Under the pieces are notes generated by a model that worked only from the letters and a program-made list of their open reading frames with translations, ran no database searches and was not told the origin of the DNA. Source: Geoalkalibacter subterraneus (lineage in GTDB: Bacteria > Desulfobacterota > Desulfuromonadia > Desulfuromonadales > Geoalkalibacteraceae). From it: DNA of 64,000 bases. The stretch lies in contig NZ_CP010311.1 of assembly GCF_000827125.1 (NCBI RefSeq), forward strand, positions 2,480,001-2,544,000. The letters run 5' to 3'. Below, in pieces: positions 44,015 through 53,335 of this stretch; position 1 is the first letter of the stretch; every line of letters starts with the position of its first letter. Position numbers and translations under genes: made by a program.

Positions 44015-45082
44015 ATGATTCGCACCAACAATCTCAAAGTCAAAACATTTACTCCCATCGTTTCTCCTTCGGACCTCAAGCAGGTGTTTCCATTGTCGGA
44101 GAAAGCCGCCCAGTTCGTGGCCGCCTCCCGCCAGCAGGTGCTTGACATCATTCACCAGCGCGACCGCCGCCTGATGGTTGTGGTGGGGCCCTGCTCCATT
44201 CACGACCCACGCGCCGCCATCGAGTATGCGGAGCGACTGGCCGGCCTGCACCGGGAACTATCCGATGATCTGCTGCTGGTCATGCGGGTTTATTTCGAGA
44301 AGCCGCGCACCACCATCGGCTGGAAAGGGCTGATCAATGACCCGGACCTCAACGGCACGCACCAGATATCCAAAGGCCTCGGCGTCGCCCGGCGGCTGCT
44401 GAGCTCCATCACCGACCTCGAACTGCCGGTGGCCGGCGAGATGCTCGACCCCATCACCCCCCATTACCTGGCCGATCTGGTGAGCTGGGGAGCGATCGGG
44501 GCGCGCACCACCGAATCCCAGACCCATCGTGAAATGTCGAGCGGACTTTCCTTCCCCATCGGGTTCAAAAACGGAACCGACGGCAACCTGCAGATCGCCC
44601 TCGATGCCATGGCGGCGGCGCGTCATTCCCACAGCTTTCTCGGCATCAACAACGAGGGGCGCAGTTCCATCGTGCATACCATCGGCAATCCCGACACCCA
44701 TATTGTATTGCGCGGCGGCAATGACAAACCCAATTATTCGGCACAGGACATTGCCCGGGTGGAAGAACTGCTGACCCGCAACGATCTGAATCAGGCGATC
44801 ATGGTCGACTGCAGCCACGCCAATTCCCGCAAGAATCATGACCTGCAGGAGCAGGTCATGCTCGACGTGATCGACCAGATCAAGAACGGCAACCGTTCAA
44901 TCTGCGCCCTGATGATCGAGAGCAACATTCACGCCGGCAACCAGCCCATGAAACAGACCCTCAGCGAATTGCAGTACGGCGTCTCCATCACCGATAAATG
45001 CGTGGACTGGGAAACGACCGAACGCATGCTGCGGCACGCGGCGCAGCAACTGCGCGAACATGGCGGCCGACGCATCAGCTGA
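44015..45082 (+). CDS. 3-deoxy-7-phosphoheptulonate synthase (DAHP synthase, AroF/G/H class)
   Basis: 355 residues, the normal length of the E. coli-type (class I alpha) enzyme. VVVGPCSIHDPRAAIEYAERL, MRVYFEKPRTTIGWKGLINDPDL, GARTTESQTHREMSSGLSFPIGFKNGTDG, each quoted in part, and VDCSHANSRKNH are the catalytic and metal-ligand motifs. It joins PEP and erythrose 4-phosphate to start the shikimate pathway. Which aromatic amino acid inhibits it cannot be read by eye, so I do not give an aroF/G/H symbol. Confidence 0.95.
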   Translation: MIRTNNLKVKTFTPIVSPSDLKQVFPLSEKAAQFVAASRQQVLDIIHQRDRRLMVVVGPCSIHDPRAAIEYAERLAGLHRELSDDLLLVMRVYFEKPRTTIGWKGLINDPDLNGTHQISKGLGVARRLLSSITDLELPVAGEMLDPITPHYLADLVSWGAIGARTTESQTHREMSSGLSFPIGFKNGTDGNLQIALDAMAAARHSHSFLGINNEGRSSIVHTIGNPDTHIVLRGGNDKPNYSAQDIARVEELLTRNDLNQAIMVDCSHANSRKNHDLQEQVMLDVIDQIKNGNRSICALMIESNIHAGNQPMKQTLSELQYGVSITDKCVDWETTERMLRHAAQQLREHGGRRIS

Positions 45083-45120
45083 TTGGTAACCATTCTCGCC
45101 AATTTCAGAAGTTCAAATTA

Positions 45121-45164
45121 AAAAAGACCCCCGCTCTGCGTGCTTTTCGCATCGGGGTTCTTTT
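45121..45164 (+). terminator. Terminator after DAHP synthase; rest of 45083-45425 without gene
   Basis: aaaaagacccccg and cggggttctttt pair with one mismatch and a 19-nt loop, 38 bp beyond the stop. The remaining gap to 45425 is AT-rich; a promoter for the GGDEF gene is noted at 45357, nothing else is evident. Confidence 0.6.
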
Positions 45165-45356
45165 CCAACCCCCTCCTCACCAGGCCCAATACCGGCGGCA
45201 ACACTCCTGCTTTAAACAACAACTCACCTTCCGCCTCGATTCTACAGCCCTTCCACTTGTCAAGCATTCTTAACCTCGACCAATATTGGGCTTGAAAATT
45301 GCAGAACTGTTTCGTACAACCCAGCACAAAAAGAAGTCAAAAGAAGACGATTTCTC

Positions 45357-45386
45357 TTTACAATGCCCTCTGAGCAGGACTATCAT
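45357..45386 (+). promoter_or_regulatory. Candidate promoter of the GGDEF regulator
   Basis: TTTACA, an 18-bp spacer and TATCAT, 39 bp upstream of the ATG. Moderate match. Confidence 0.4.
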
Positions 45387-45425
45387 TTAAAGAAACTAAT
45401 CAACAGAAGATGAAGATCACACGCG

Positions 45426-46349
45426 ATGGATAATGCCATTCTCATTGTCGACGACTCCAAGGTCGGACGGCAGCATATTCTCGAAATCCTCCAGCAGAAC
45501 TCCCTGTTCAATCGCTATTTTGAGGCTGGTGACGGCCTGGAGGGTTTTAAAAAGGTTGTTGCGCAACCGGTGGATGTTGTGCTGTGCGATGTGGATATGC
45601 CCGGCATCGACGGCTTCAAATTCCTCGCTATGGTGAAAACCCGCGAGGAGCTGCGGGACATCCCGGTGATCATGCTTACCGGCAAAGAAAACCGGGAAGA
45701 TAAAATCCGCGGTCTTGAGCTGGGGGCCAGCGATTATGTCACCAAACCTTTTGACCCAGGCGAACTGGTCGCCCGCGTCAAAGTGCAGCTCAAGGTCAAA
45801 TCCCTGCAGGACAGCCTCAAGGAAAGCAATCAACTGCTGCTTGAACTTTCCAACACCGACCCTCTGACGCGGCTGGCCAACCGTCGCCACCTTATGGAGA
45901 CTCTGGCCCGGGAATTCAAGCGCAGCAGCCGCGGCGAGGCACCTTTTTCACTGATCATGGTCGATATCGACCACTTCAAGAAATTCAACGACACCTTCGG
46001 CCATCAGGCCGGAGATGAAGTCCTGACTGAAATGGCCAACCTGCTGCGCAAGCATCTGCGTGAATACGACCTGGCCGCGCGCTACGGCGGCGAGGAATTC
46101 GCCCTGGTCCTGCCGGATTCGAACCTGGAGATGGCCGTGCAGGTGGCGGAGCGACTGCGTACAGCCACCGGCGAACTGAGTTTCGGCGGCAATATGGTGA
46201 ACGAGAAAATCAGCGTCAGCCTGGGCGTAGCCTGTTATCCTTGCGAAAATATTCATTCTGTGGACGATCTGATCCGCATCGCCGATGACGCGCTCTATCT
46301 GGCCAAAAAAGAGGGCCGCGACTGCGTCCGCACCATGCACGATCTTTGA
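45426..46349 (+). CDS. Response regulator with GGDEF diguanylate cyclase output
   Basis: 307 residues. The receiver domain starts AILIVDDSKVGRQHIL (acidic pair DD), has the phosphoacceptor in VVLCDVDMPGIDG (Asp near residue 55) and the switch Lys in DYVTKPFDPGELVARV. A short coiled linker leads to a GGDEF domain: TDPLTRLANRRHLMETL, VDIDHFKKFNDTFGHQAGDEVL and the active-site RYGGEEFALVLP. It should make cyclic di-GMP when phosphorylated; no RxxD inhibitory site is obvious just before GGEEF. The cognate kinase is not adjacent. Confidence 0.95.
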   Translation: MDNAILIVDDSKVGRQHILEILQQNSLFNRYFEAGDGLEGFKKVVAQPVDVVLCDVDMPGIDGFKFLAMVKTREELRDIPVIMLTGKENREDKIRGLELGASDYVTKPFDPGELVARVKVQLKVKSLQDSLKESNQLLLELSNTDPLTRLANRRHLMETLAREFKRSSRGEAPFSLIMVDIDHFKKFNDTFGHQAGDEVLTEMANLLRKHLREYDLAARYGGEEFALVLPDSNLEMAVQVAERLRTATGELSFGGNMVNEKISVSLGVACYPCENIHSVDDLIRIADDALYLAKKEGRDCVRTMHDL

Positions 46350-46365
46350 CCACAGCTGAAAAATC

Positions 46366-46411
46366 AAAAAAGCCCCGTGCTGCATGGCGATGTGCTGCAC
46401 GGGGCTTTTTT
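46366..46411. terminator. Bidirectional terminator between the GGDEF gene and the coiled-coil gene
   Basis: A perfect 15-bp stem aaaaaagccccgtgc / gcacggggctttttt with a 16-nt loop serves both convergent genes. Confidence 0.85.
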
Positions 46412-46425
46412 CGTGGTGAACTGCG

Positions 46426-46722
46426 CTACTTGAACTTCTTTTTGGCCGCTTCCCAGGCACCTTTCAGATCCTCCATCGCATGATCAATCCCTTCGCTGAT
46501 GGAGTGCCAGGCATCACCGCTTGATTTTTTAAGCTCATCAAGGCGGCCGCGCAGATCCTCGCGGCGTTTTTTCAAAGATTGAATCTGTTCATCAAGCTTG
46601 ATGCGCAGATCGGCATCGGCCTGCTTGGCTTTGGCTTTGAGCTGGTCGATGCGTGCCCCCCATTCATCAAGCTGGGCTTCTATTTTGCGCCGATAAATCT
46701 CTTTTTTTTCCTGGGTATCCAT
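46426..46722 (-). CDS. Small coiled-coil protein of unknown function
   Basis: 98 residues from the ATG at 46722, preceded by GGGAGGAAAAAG. Nearly the whole protein is a charged heptad-type coiled coil (IEAQLDEWGARIDQLKAKAK, then LDEQIQSLKKRREDLRGRLDEL), ending in an amphipathic helix with SISEGIDHAMEDLKGAW. It has no signal peptide or membrane segment. Similar small proteins are common in Desulfuromonadia without known role; a chaperone-like or membrane-associating function is only a guess. Confidence 0.75.
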   Translation of the reverse strand: MDTQEKKEIYRRKIEAQLDEWGARIDQLKAKAKQADADLRIKLDEQIQSLKKRREDLRGRLDELKKSSGDAWHSISEGIDHAMEDLKGAWEAAKKKFK

Positions 46723-46879
46723 CTTTTTCCTCCCAACAAAATCTCCAACAGTTTCGCTTCCTGACAACAATCCAGACGACTTGCACCGTGATGAGTAACA
46801 TGTGCGTCGCCTCTTCTTCGACATGTGGATCTTTTATGAGGACTTTACCTTAAGGAGGGAGAATTGCAAGCGGACAGGG

Positions 46880-48415
46880 TCAACTCCAGGGATCCCTTTC
46901 GCGGCGCGTTTCCCCTTCATTGGTGACACGGATCGCCGAGGCCCCTTCGACCGGGCAGCGGGTCTCGCAGATGCCGCAGCCGATGCAACGCTCGGCGACC
47001 ACCCGGGGAATTTTCAATGTGCGCACACCTTCAGCGGTATGCACCTTTTCCTCTTCAAAAACAATCGCCTTCTGGGGGGTGGGGCAATGCTCTTCGCACA
47101 CCAGGCATTCTTCTCGGCGTGCGAACGGCAGGCAGCGATCCTGGTCGAAGACGGCAATGCCCAGCACGAATTTTCTTTTCTCCTCGAGCGGCAGCAACTT
47201 CAACGCACCGGTCGGACAGACCTGACCGCACAGGGTGCAGTTGTATTCGCAATACCCGATGCGTGGGACCAGGCGCGGCGTCCATAACCCGACAGCCCCC
47301 GCTTCAAGCAGGGCCGGATGCAACGCGCCGCCGATGCAGACCTTCATGCACTCTCCGCAACGGATGCAGCGCCGCAGAAATTCATCTTCCGCCAGCGCCC
47401 CGGGAGGGCGCAGCAGATAAGAGCGGCGGTCAGCCTGGGCAGGGGCAGCACGCGCCACCGATGCCACCAGAACACCGGTGGCGACTGCCGCCATCAGGTC
47501 GCGGCGCGGCAGGTTGACACCGGCCGAAGGCTGAGGAGCCCCCCAGTGGAAACGGACCTTTTCCTGCGGGCAGAATCCGCTGCAATCGAGGCAGACCAGA
47601 CACTCATCCGGATGGCGGCGTCCGTCGTTATCCACCCCGCTGCGGCAATTCTGCAGACAGGAAGCGCACCCGGCGCAAGCGCTGGAAGGTTCTCGCTGCA
47701 ACAGCGCATAACGGGAGCAAAGCCCCAGCAGCGCCCCCAGGGGGCAGAGATTTTTGCACCAAAAGCGTCGCTCGATCTTCTCCAGGGCGATCAGAAGGAT
47801 AAAAACCGCCAGGGTCAACAGTCCCAGGGTGAAAACAGGCGGATGAAAAGCCAGAACGTGCTGGCGGAAAAAGTCATAGGAGCCGTTGACCAGGGATGAA
47901 ATCAGCGGCACATCATGCTGGTAGAAGAAATCGAACACCGCATTCATCATCAGATCGAACGCGGGATAGAGACTCAGGGTCAGGGTACGCAAAAAGATGC
48001 TGAGGGGATCGAACAGTCCGAACAACTGAAGACCGAAAAGGCCTGCGGCTGTAAGCGCAATCAGAAGCAGATATTTCAGACGGCGCCAGGACGGCTTGAC
48101 ATTTCTGCCGCGTCCGCGCCCGACCAGACGCCCCATGCCATCGAGGGTGGTCCCCAGCGGGCAGATCCAGCCGCAGAAAAAGCGTCCGAGAATGAAAGTC
48201 AGCGCAACAACTACCAGCGCCGGCCACAGCAGCCCCAGGCTGAACGCCCCCGGTGCCAAGGCATCGGCCAGTGCGGCCAGCGGATCGATGCGAAAAAGGA
48301 GGCTGACGGGGTATTGAAGAGAGTCCTGCCCGCGATACTCCGTGAGCAGAAAGAGAACGAAAAATCCGAGCAGGCAGAAGACCTGGACAAAAATCCGCAG
48401 AGATGAAAGGCGCAC
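46880..48415 (-). CDS. Membrane polyferredoxin (NapH/NapG-like fusion)
   Basis: 511 residues. Four to five membrane helices in the first 220 residues enclose two CxxxCP motifs (FCGWICPLG, CKNLCPLG). After CAGCASCLQNC and CLVCLDCSGFCP, a membrane-proximal export-like segment (LMAAVATGVLVASVARAAPAQA) precedes a NapG-like series: CIRCGECMKVC, CTLCGQVCPTGA, CLVCEEHCP and CIGCGICETRCPVEGA. Several [4Fe-4S] clusters should pass electrons between the quinone pool and a periplasmic partner. It follows the DUF362 gene by 3 bp and closes the operon. The fusion of NapH- and NapG-like parts is noteworthy. Confidence 0.88.
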   Translation of the reverse strand: MRLSSLRIFVQVFCLLGFFVLFLLTEYRGQDSLQYPVSLLFRIDPLAALADALAPGAFSLGLLWPALVVVALTFILGRFFCGWICPLGTTLDGMGRLVGRGRGRNVKPSWRRLKYLLLIALTAAGLFGLQLFGLFDPLSIFLRTLTLSLYPAFDLMMNAVFDFFYQHDVPLISSLVNGSYDFFRQHVLAFHPPVFTLGLLTLAVFILLIALEKIERRFWCKNLCPLGALLGLCSRYALLQREPSSACAGCASCLQNCRSGVDNDGRRHPDECLVCLDCSGFCPQEKVRFHWGAPQPSAGVNLPRRDLMAAVATGVLVASVARAAPAQADRRSYLLRPPGALAEDEFLRRCIRCGECMKVCIGGALHPALLEAGAVGLWTPRLVPRIGYCEYNCTLCGQVCPTGALKLLPLEEKRKFVLGIAVFDQDRCLPFARREECLVCEEHCPTPQKAIVFEEEKVHTAEGVRTLKIPRVVAERCIGCGICETRCPVEGASAIRVTNEGETRRERDPWS

Positions 48416-48418
48416 GGA

Positions 48419-49339
48419 TCAGACCTGTTCGACACGGGCGGGGTCCATCACGCCGAGTCCGCGCCGTGCCGCCACGGTAATCATGGGCAGGTCATGAGGC
48501 TCCAGGTCGAACAGGCGGGTAGCCTCACTGTCGGCGGCAACGATATCGGGGGAAGCGATCAGGGTGCGGGCCTCCCGCACATCCTCCAACCTTCCCCCCT
48601 GCGGGCCGTTGGCCACCAGAATGCGTGTGGCATCGATGACCGTCAGGTCCGAGTGGACCACGGTATTGATGTCCGCAAGGGCTTCCGGCAGACTGCGATG
48701 CAGCACCCCGCGATTGCCGCCGATGACGCCCATGGTATTTTTCAATCCGAGAGTGAGGGTGGAGAGGCCATGGTGTTTCGCCACGGGAACATTGATATAG
48801 CGATCGGCATCCAGCGCAGGCTGATAAAAGGGCCAGCGCTGCAGTTCCACGCCGGAGCGGATGGCAATTTCGCGATAGGCGCGGCGATCCATGTGAGAGA
48901 TGCGCACGCGGTCCGACTTCAAACCCCTGACCATCTCCTCGATGCCGCTGCTGACATAACAGCGACGCGGGTCGTTGCAGCTGCGGTCAAACAGATCAAC
49001 CGATTTGGCGCCGGCCTCAAGGCAATGCTCGATCAATGCCCGGACCACCAGCGGATGAGTATTGGCGGCGGTCTCCGGCGTCCGGTCCCAGCCGATGTTG
49101 GGCTTGATCACCACCGTTTCGCCGGGCCGCACAAAAGACTCCATCCCGCCGAGGGCGGAAAGCGTCTGCGAAACAAGCTCCTCGATATCGGAGGATTGAC
49201 GACGCGCCAACCGCACCTTCCCCTGTACAGGCGAGGCGAGCGCCGAGATGTCAAGCAGGGGGAGAGCGCCGAAGGCCGCACCGGCGAAGGCACAGCGCAG
49301 CGTATTGCGGATAAAGGCACGGCGATCGATGGAAGTCAT
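48419..49339 (-). CDS. Tat-exported DUF362 protein
   Basis: 306 residues. The N-terminus MTSIDRRAFIRNTLRCAFAG has a twin-arginine pattern (RRAFI) with a following hydrophobic stretch. The body shows ETVVIKPNIGWDRTPETAANTHP and VAKHHGLSTLTLGLKNTMGVIGG, DUF362 signatures. DUF362 domains occur next to ferredoxin domains; the biochemical role is unknown. Folded export by Tat suggests a cofactor is inserted before export. It is 35 bp downstream of the one-lobe OpuAC-like gene and 3 bp from the polyferredoxin, so it is likely that protein's periplasmic partner. Confidence 0.87.
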   Translation of the reverse strand: MTSIDRRAFIRNTLRCAFAGAAFGALPLLDISALASPVQGKVRLARRQSSDIEELVSQTLSALGGMESFVRPGETVVIKPNIGWDRTPETAANTHPLVVRALIEHCLEAGAKSVDLFDRSCNDPRRCYVSSGIEEMVRGLKSDRVRISHMDRRAYREIAIRSGVELQRWPFYQPALDADRYINVPVAKHHGLSTLTLGLKNTMGVIGGNRGVLHRSLPEALADINTVVHSDLTVIDATRILVANGPQGGRLEDVREARTLIASPDIVAADSEATRLFDLEPHDLPMITVAARRGLGVMDPARVEQV

Positions 49340-49373
49340 AGAATCCTTTCGCTGGGAAAATTAAACGACCCGG

Positions 49374-49979
49374 TCAGATCAGACGGTTGTCGCGCAGAAA
49401 ATCACGCGCCACATCCCGCATGGCACGTTCCTGGACCTGCCCATCCAGGGCACTTAGATTTTCGTTGTCGATCACACCGCCGAGCTTGTTGATCAAACGC
49501 GCCAGGGCAGGAAACTTTTTCAGCGTATCCTTGCGAACCACCGGTGCGACCTGATCGGCCACCTCAGCCGAAACTGAAGACGGATGTTCAAAACCGAAGG
49601 GCTGCAGCCAGATCAGGTTCAACTCTTTGTTGTAGCGCTCCTTGATCTGGTCGAACAAAGCCTGAGCGTCTTCCGCCGGGGCTTCCTGCAGCACGCGCAC
49701 CCAGCCTTCTCCGGTATAGCCGATGGTGATGTCGACCTCGGCACGCATCTGCGCCTGATGAGTCTCGTCGGCCCCCTCGAAACGCTCGATCTTGACGGTC
49801 GTCCCCGTGCGCTCGGAAATCAGAAGGGAAACAATCTCGGCCAGCAGCTGCTGCTGCGCACTCGGCGTGGTTCCGATCACAAGGGTTTTTCCCACGCAGG
49901 CGGTGGCTTGTCCGGCACCGGACGCCACAACGGAAACGGTTGCGAAAACGATCAGAAGCCAGGTTGCAATCCGGTTCAT
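49374..49979 (-). CDS. One-lobe OpuAC-like periplasmic binding protein
   Basis: 201 residues from the ATG at 49979 (GGGAGG upstream). A signal peptide ends near GQATA. KTLVIGTTPSAQQQLLAEIVSLL and DITIGYTGEGWVRVLQEAP match lobe 1 of glycine-betaine/choline-type binding proteins; NLIWLQPFGFEHPSS should then lead into lobe 2, but the sequence goes straight to APVVRKDTLKKFPALARLINKLGG and DVARDFLRDN, the closing part of lobe 1. About 90-120 residues of lobe 2 are absent in frame. It may bind ligand differently or act as a structural subunit. No ABC transporter is adjacent. Confidence 0.75.
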   Translation of the reverse strand: MNRIATWLLIVFATVSVVASGAGQATACVGKTLVIGTTPSAQQQLLAEIVSLLISERTGTTVKIERFEGADETHQAQMRAEVDITIGYTGEGWVRVLQEAPAEDAQALFDQIKERYNKELNLIWLQPFGFEHPSSVSAEVADQVAPVVRKDTLKKFPALARLINKLGGVIDNENLSALDGQVQERAMRDVARDFLRDNRLI

Positions 49980-50057
49980 CGAAAAAACCTCCCGGTAAGG
50001 ATTGATCATCTCCTGAATTCGCACAAAACCGAATCGGGAGAAACGGAATTCAGAAAT

Positions 50058-51440
50058 TCACCAGCGCGGCCCCGCATCGTTTACGGGCGCCATTCGCCAG
50101 GGATCGTACAGAACACGATCGACGGGACCACCCGCACCGACCATGCCTTCGCCATAGTCTACTGCGGCATAGTCGTCGCGGTCAAAAAAGATCGTCGGCT
50201 GCTCCGAAGACTCTGGTGAGCGGAGCGCTTTCGTGGCAGCCCCCCACCAGTTGTCGCGTGCGTCAACGTAATCCTGGCCCGCCAGCGGCCCATTCTGCTG
50301 CGGTGCCATTTGGCGCTCAGGGGCGCGTTCAGGGGCTCTTTCACCTCCAACCATGGCCCCCTGCGGCAGTGCTCCTGCGGCACTCTGCAGGGGGCCGAGC
50401 TTGATGGCGAGCGGATTGCCCAGGAAGTTATTGTCACGCACCAGCGGATAGGAACCAAGGTCACAGAAAAGCGCCACATCGTTGTCACGGAAGATATTGT
50501 AATTCACCAGGGGCGATGCGCGGCGCGTCAGGCGCAGGGCAGAATCATTTTTTTCAAACAGGTTGTATTGAAAAACTCCACCGGCAAACTGGTCGCCCGT
50601 TATTGCGGTGCGATTGTGCACAAACCGGTTGTCGGACAGCTGCGGCCGCGAAAAGGTGGTGCTGACCAGGGCCTCATCATTGTCTTCAAAATGATTGCCC
50701 GACAGGGCCGGCCCCTCGCCGCTGCGTTGGCAGACAACGGCCTGACCATTGCCGACAAAGCGATTTTCCCTGAGTACCCCCGGAAACTTGCGCATCCCCA
50801 GCACGCCCTGTCTATTTTCACTGAACCGGCAACTCTCAATGTGGACGACACTATGATTGGCGGCCTTCAGAGCCGCATCCCCGTGTCCCGAAAAGACCGT
50901 ATCACGAATAACCGCCCGAGACTTGAGTTCAAGGTCGATCCCCACCCCGTTGTTCAAAAAACGGTTTTCGAGAACATTTAATTTCGACTCACGCACGGCC
51001 TTGAGCGCCAGGGTACAACTTCGAAACACCGCCTGATTCACCAGCGCCTCGGCTCCCCGAAGCAAGAGCGCGGTTTCGGCAGAAGAAAAATGCGCATGGT
51101 GGATTTCGGCAGGGGGCGCCCCCTGTTCCACCGTAATCCCCTGCCACCCGGCAACCGTTTCAAAACGTACCGGGTTGTCCGCGGTGCCCTGTATACGCAG
51201 CCTGCCTTCGATCTTCCAGGCCGCATCCGGCTTCTCGATGCGGACCACCGTTCCCGGCTGGAGAGACAACTCCGCCGTGGGCGGCACCCGCAAAGCGCTT
51301 TCCATCACAACCTCGCCGGACCAGTGAACCGCCCCTTCCAGCCGCTGTTCGGTCGCGGAAAAAGCAGGTTGCGCATGGAACACCCCCATAACCAGGGCTG
51401 TCAGCAAATGAAGGCGGATGAATCCTTGGGGCAGCGCCAT
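50058..51440 (-). CDS. NosD-like right-handed beta-helix periplasmic protein
   Basis: 460 residues with a signal peptide (LLTALVMGVFHAQPAFS). It has a run of parallel beta-helix coils with the pattern NxFxxNxxAI (ENRFLNNGVGIDL, ENRFVGNGQAVVC, DNRFVHNRTAITG, YNLFEKNDSALRL, YNIFRDNDVALFC, DNNFLGNPLAIKL). A linker with ERAPERAPERQ precedes DARDNWWGAAT and YDPW, the usual end cap. NosD-type proteins deliver copper to nitrous oxide reductase, but there is no nosZ or nosFY here. The ATG overlaps the propeller stop (TGATG), so the two are coupled. Confidence 0.85.
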   Translation of the reverse strand: MALPQGFIRLHLLTALVMGVFHAQPAFSATEQRLEGAVHWSGEVVMESALRVPPTAELSLQPGTVVRIEKPDAAWKIEGRLRIQGTADNPVRFETVAGWQGITVEQGAPPAEIHHAHFSSAETALLLRGAEALVNQAVFRSCTLALKAVRESKLNVLENRFLNNGVGIDLELKSRAVIRDTVFSGHGDAALKAANHSVVHIESCRFSENRQGVLGMRKFPGVLRENRFVGNGQAVVCQRSGEGPALSGNHFEDNDEALVSTTFSRPQLSDNRFVHNRTAITGDQFAGGVFQYNLFEKNDSALRLTRRASPLVNYNIFRDNDVALFCDLGSYPLVRDNNFLGNPLAIKLGPLQSAAGALPQGAMVGGERAPERAPERQMAPQQNGPLAGQDYVDARDNWWGAATKALRSPESSEQPTIFFDRDDYAAVDYGEGMVGAGGPVDRVLYDPWRMAPVNDAGPRW

Positions 51441-53335
51441 CAGAAAACCTCGCTTGAAACTCCAATTGCGACGGAGGGGGATATCCGGAAAAGATGCACG
51501 ACGCCATCCCGTACACCCACCGCCAGGAATTCCCCCCGGACGAGGGGCCCGCCCTGAATGGCAGCGGGCAGATCCTGTTTGACAAGAAGGCCCCCGCTGT
51601 CGGCGTTGAACACCTGCAGCGTTCCCTCGTTATCCCCCACATAAACCCGTCCGCCATGAACCACCGGGGTGGCGTAACCAGCGCCGGACAGGTGAGCCCG
51701 CCATAGAACCGAGCCGTTACGCACGTCGATTTTCCATAGACTCCCGCCTGCGGTGGCCACGAACATTGAGTCACCGGTTAGCACCGGTGCGGCGTAAAAG
51801 CAGACTTCACCCAGTTCTTTCCGCCAGAGAACCGCGCCGTCATGAGCCAGGGCGGTCAAAACGCCGTCACGAGTCAGAAAAACCGGACCGCCGTCGCTTA
51901 TAGCGGCAGGAGTCAGGACCGCGGCTCCCAGTCCGGAGCGATAAAGGATTTCTCCCGCAGGACCGATCTTGAATACCTCGCCGTGGACATTTCCAATCCA
52001 CAACGCTTCTGCGTCCAGAGAAGGCGCCGCCCTCAACGCGGCCCCCAGGTCGAGAGACCAGCGGGGGTCGCCGTTGCCCAGTGATAATGCGTAAAGCGTG
52101 CCATTCCACGTGGGCACCAGCAGCAGGTCGCCGCGCGTCACCAACGCGCCCTGCCGATGATCGTCGGCTGCGGATGGGGGATAGGACCACTGCCACAGAA
52201 TCTCTCCGTTGTCACGGTCAAGGGCGTAAACGCGCCGCCCCCAGGTCTGCACGAACAGTCGATCGTCCTGCGCCGCAGGGGCTGCGTCGATGACATCCCC
52301 CAGCGGCCGTGTCCATAGAACACTCCCGTTCAGGTCAAGCGCCCGCAGGGTACCGTCCCAAGAGCCGGCATACAGAGTGTCGTCATCGTCCGCAGAGAGC
52401 GCATCCACGAAGCCTCCCGTTTCCCGCTGCCACAGGGAAGTCAGCGACAGGTCGTCGCGTGGGCCGCTGCCCTCTATCCACTGACCTGCCGGAGCGATGC
52501 CGACCGTGCCGATTTGCGGATCCTCTCCCCGGTCGTGAATGCGGGAGGCGGCTTCTGCCGCCTCAGCTCCCTGCCACCAGTTATGGGAAAGCGTCAGATG
52601 GCCGGTGAAAAAATCTCCCAAACGCAGATGCAGATCATTGTCGTAAAAATTGTTGTCCTGAATCAGGGAGTCCTGATCCTTTTCAAAAAGAAAGATCCCC
52701 ACCCGGTTATAGCGCAGGATATTTTTTCGGATCTCAACCCGCGAGTCACGGAAATTGATCCCTTTGCCGATATTGTGCTCGATCAGATTGTTGCGCAGGG
52801 TAAAACGCGACCTTCCGAGGCGGGTTCCATCAATATTTTCAGCCAGAACGCAGTCCTCGACCACCCCCTTGGTGAAATGGGCATGGAGGCCGTGCGCGGA
52901 ATGGCGAATCTCGCAATAGCGCAGTTCGATGCGCGGCGAAAAATCAACATGGATTTCGAGCCAGTCGCCCGGGCGGGGTGCGGCTTCAGCACTGTGAAAG
53001 CGGATGGGCGCCGCAGGCGTTCCCACGGCCACAAGTTCGCCATCGATCATCAGTCTGGCGTCGCCAAGGCCATCCTGATCTGCGTCCCGACGCACGAAGG
53101 CAATATCGGTTCCCGGGGCGATGGTCAAGGTCTTTCCCTTGCTCAAATGCACCGTGCCGTCGATGACAATCGAGTCGTTCCAGAAGGTGTCCTCGGTCAG
53201 ATGGACGTCCCCCGACAAGCGCACCGGCTCGCGGGAAGCCGTTTCAGGCCGACTCGACAAGTCCGGAGAGACCGGCTGCGGCAGGCATCCGGCAGAAACA
53301 ACAAGCAGTACGATCAGCACAAACGTCCTTACCAC
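51440..53335 (-). CDS. Lipoprotein fusing a beta-helix and a PQQ-type beta-propeller
   Basis: 631 residues. A lipoprotein signal (LLVVSAGC) is followed by a beta-helix half (NLIEHNIGKGINFRDS, NILRYNRVGIFLF, DNNFYDNDLHLRLGDF, ending LSHNWWQG). The second half is a BamB/PQQ-like propeller with blades such as RVYALDRDNGEILWQWSY, TLYALSLGNGDPRWSLDLG, SLWKIDVRNGSVLWRAHLS and TLQVFNADSGG. No PQQ-dehydrogenase catalytic residues are evident, so binding or assembly is likelier than catalysis. The GTG start overlaps the next upstream gene by 7 bp. Confidence 0.85.
   Translation of the reverse strand: MVRTFVLIVLLVVSAGCLPQPVSPDLSSRPETASREPVRLSGDVHLTEDTFWNDSIVIDGTVHLSKGKTLTIAPGTDIAFVRRDADQDGLGDARLMIDGELVAVGTPAAPIRFHSAEAAPRPGDWLEIHVDFSPRIELRYCEIRHSAHGLHAHFTKGVVEDCVLAENIDGTRLGRSRFTLRNNLIEHNIGKGINFRDSRVEIRKNILRYNRVGIFLFEKDQDSLIQDNNFYDNDLHLRLGDFFTGHLTLSHNWWQGAEAAEAASRIHDRGEDPQIGTVGIAPAGQWIEGSGPRDDLSLTSLWQRETGGFVDALSADDDDTLYAGSWDGTLRALDLNGSVLWTRPLGDVIDAAPAAQDDRLFVQTWGRRVYALDRDNGEILWQWSYPPSAADDHRQGALVTRGDLLLVPTWNGTLYALSLGNGDPRWSLDLGAALRAAPSLDAEALWIGNVHGEVFKIGPAGEILYRSGLGAAVLTPAAISDGGPVFLTRDGVLTALAHDGAVLWRKELGEVCFYAAPVLTGDSMFVATAGGSLWKIDVRNGSVLWRAHLSGAGYATPVVHGGRVYVGDNEGTLQVFNADSGGLLVKQDLPAAIQGGPLVRGEFLAVGVRDGVVHLFRISPSVAIGVSSEVF

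Noticed and set aside
48494-49492. A 332-codon plus-strand frame
   Set aside because: Shadow of the DUF362 gene with no recognisable domain or ribosome site.
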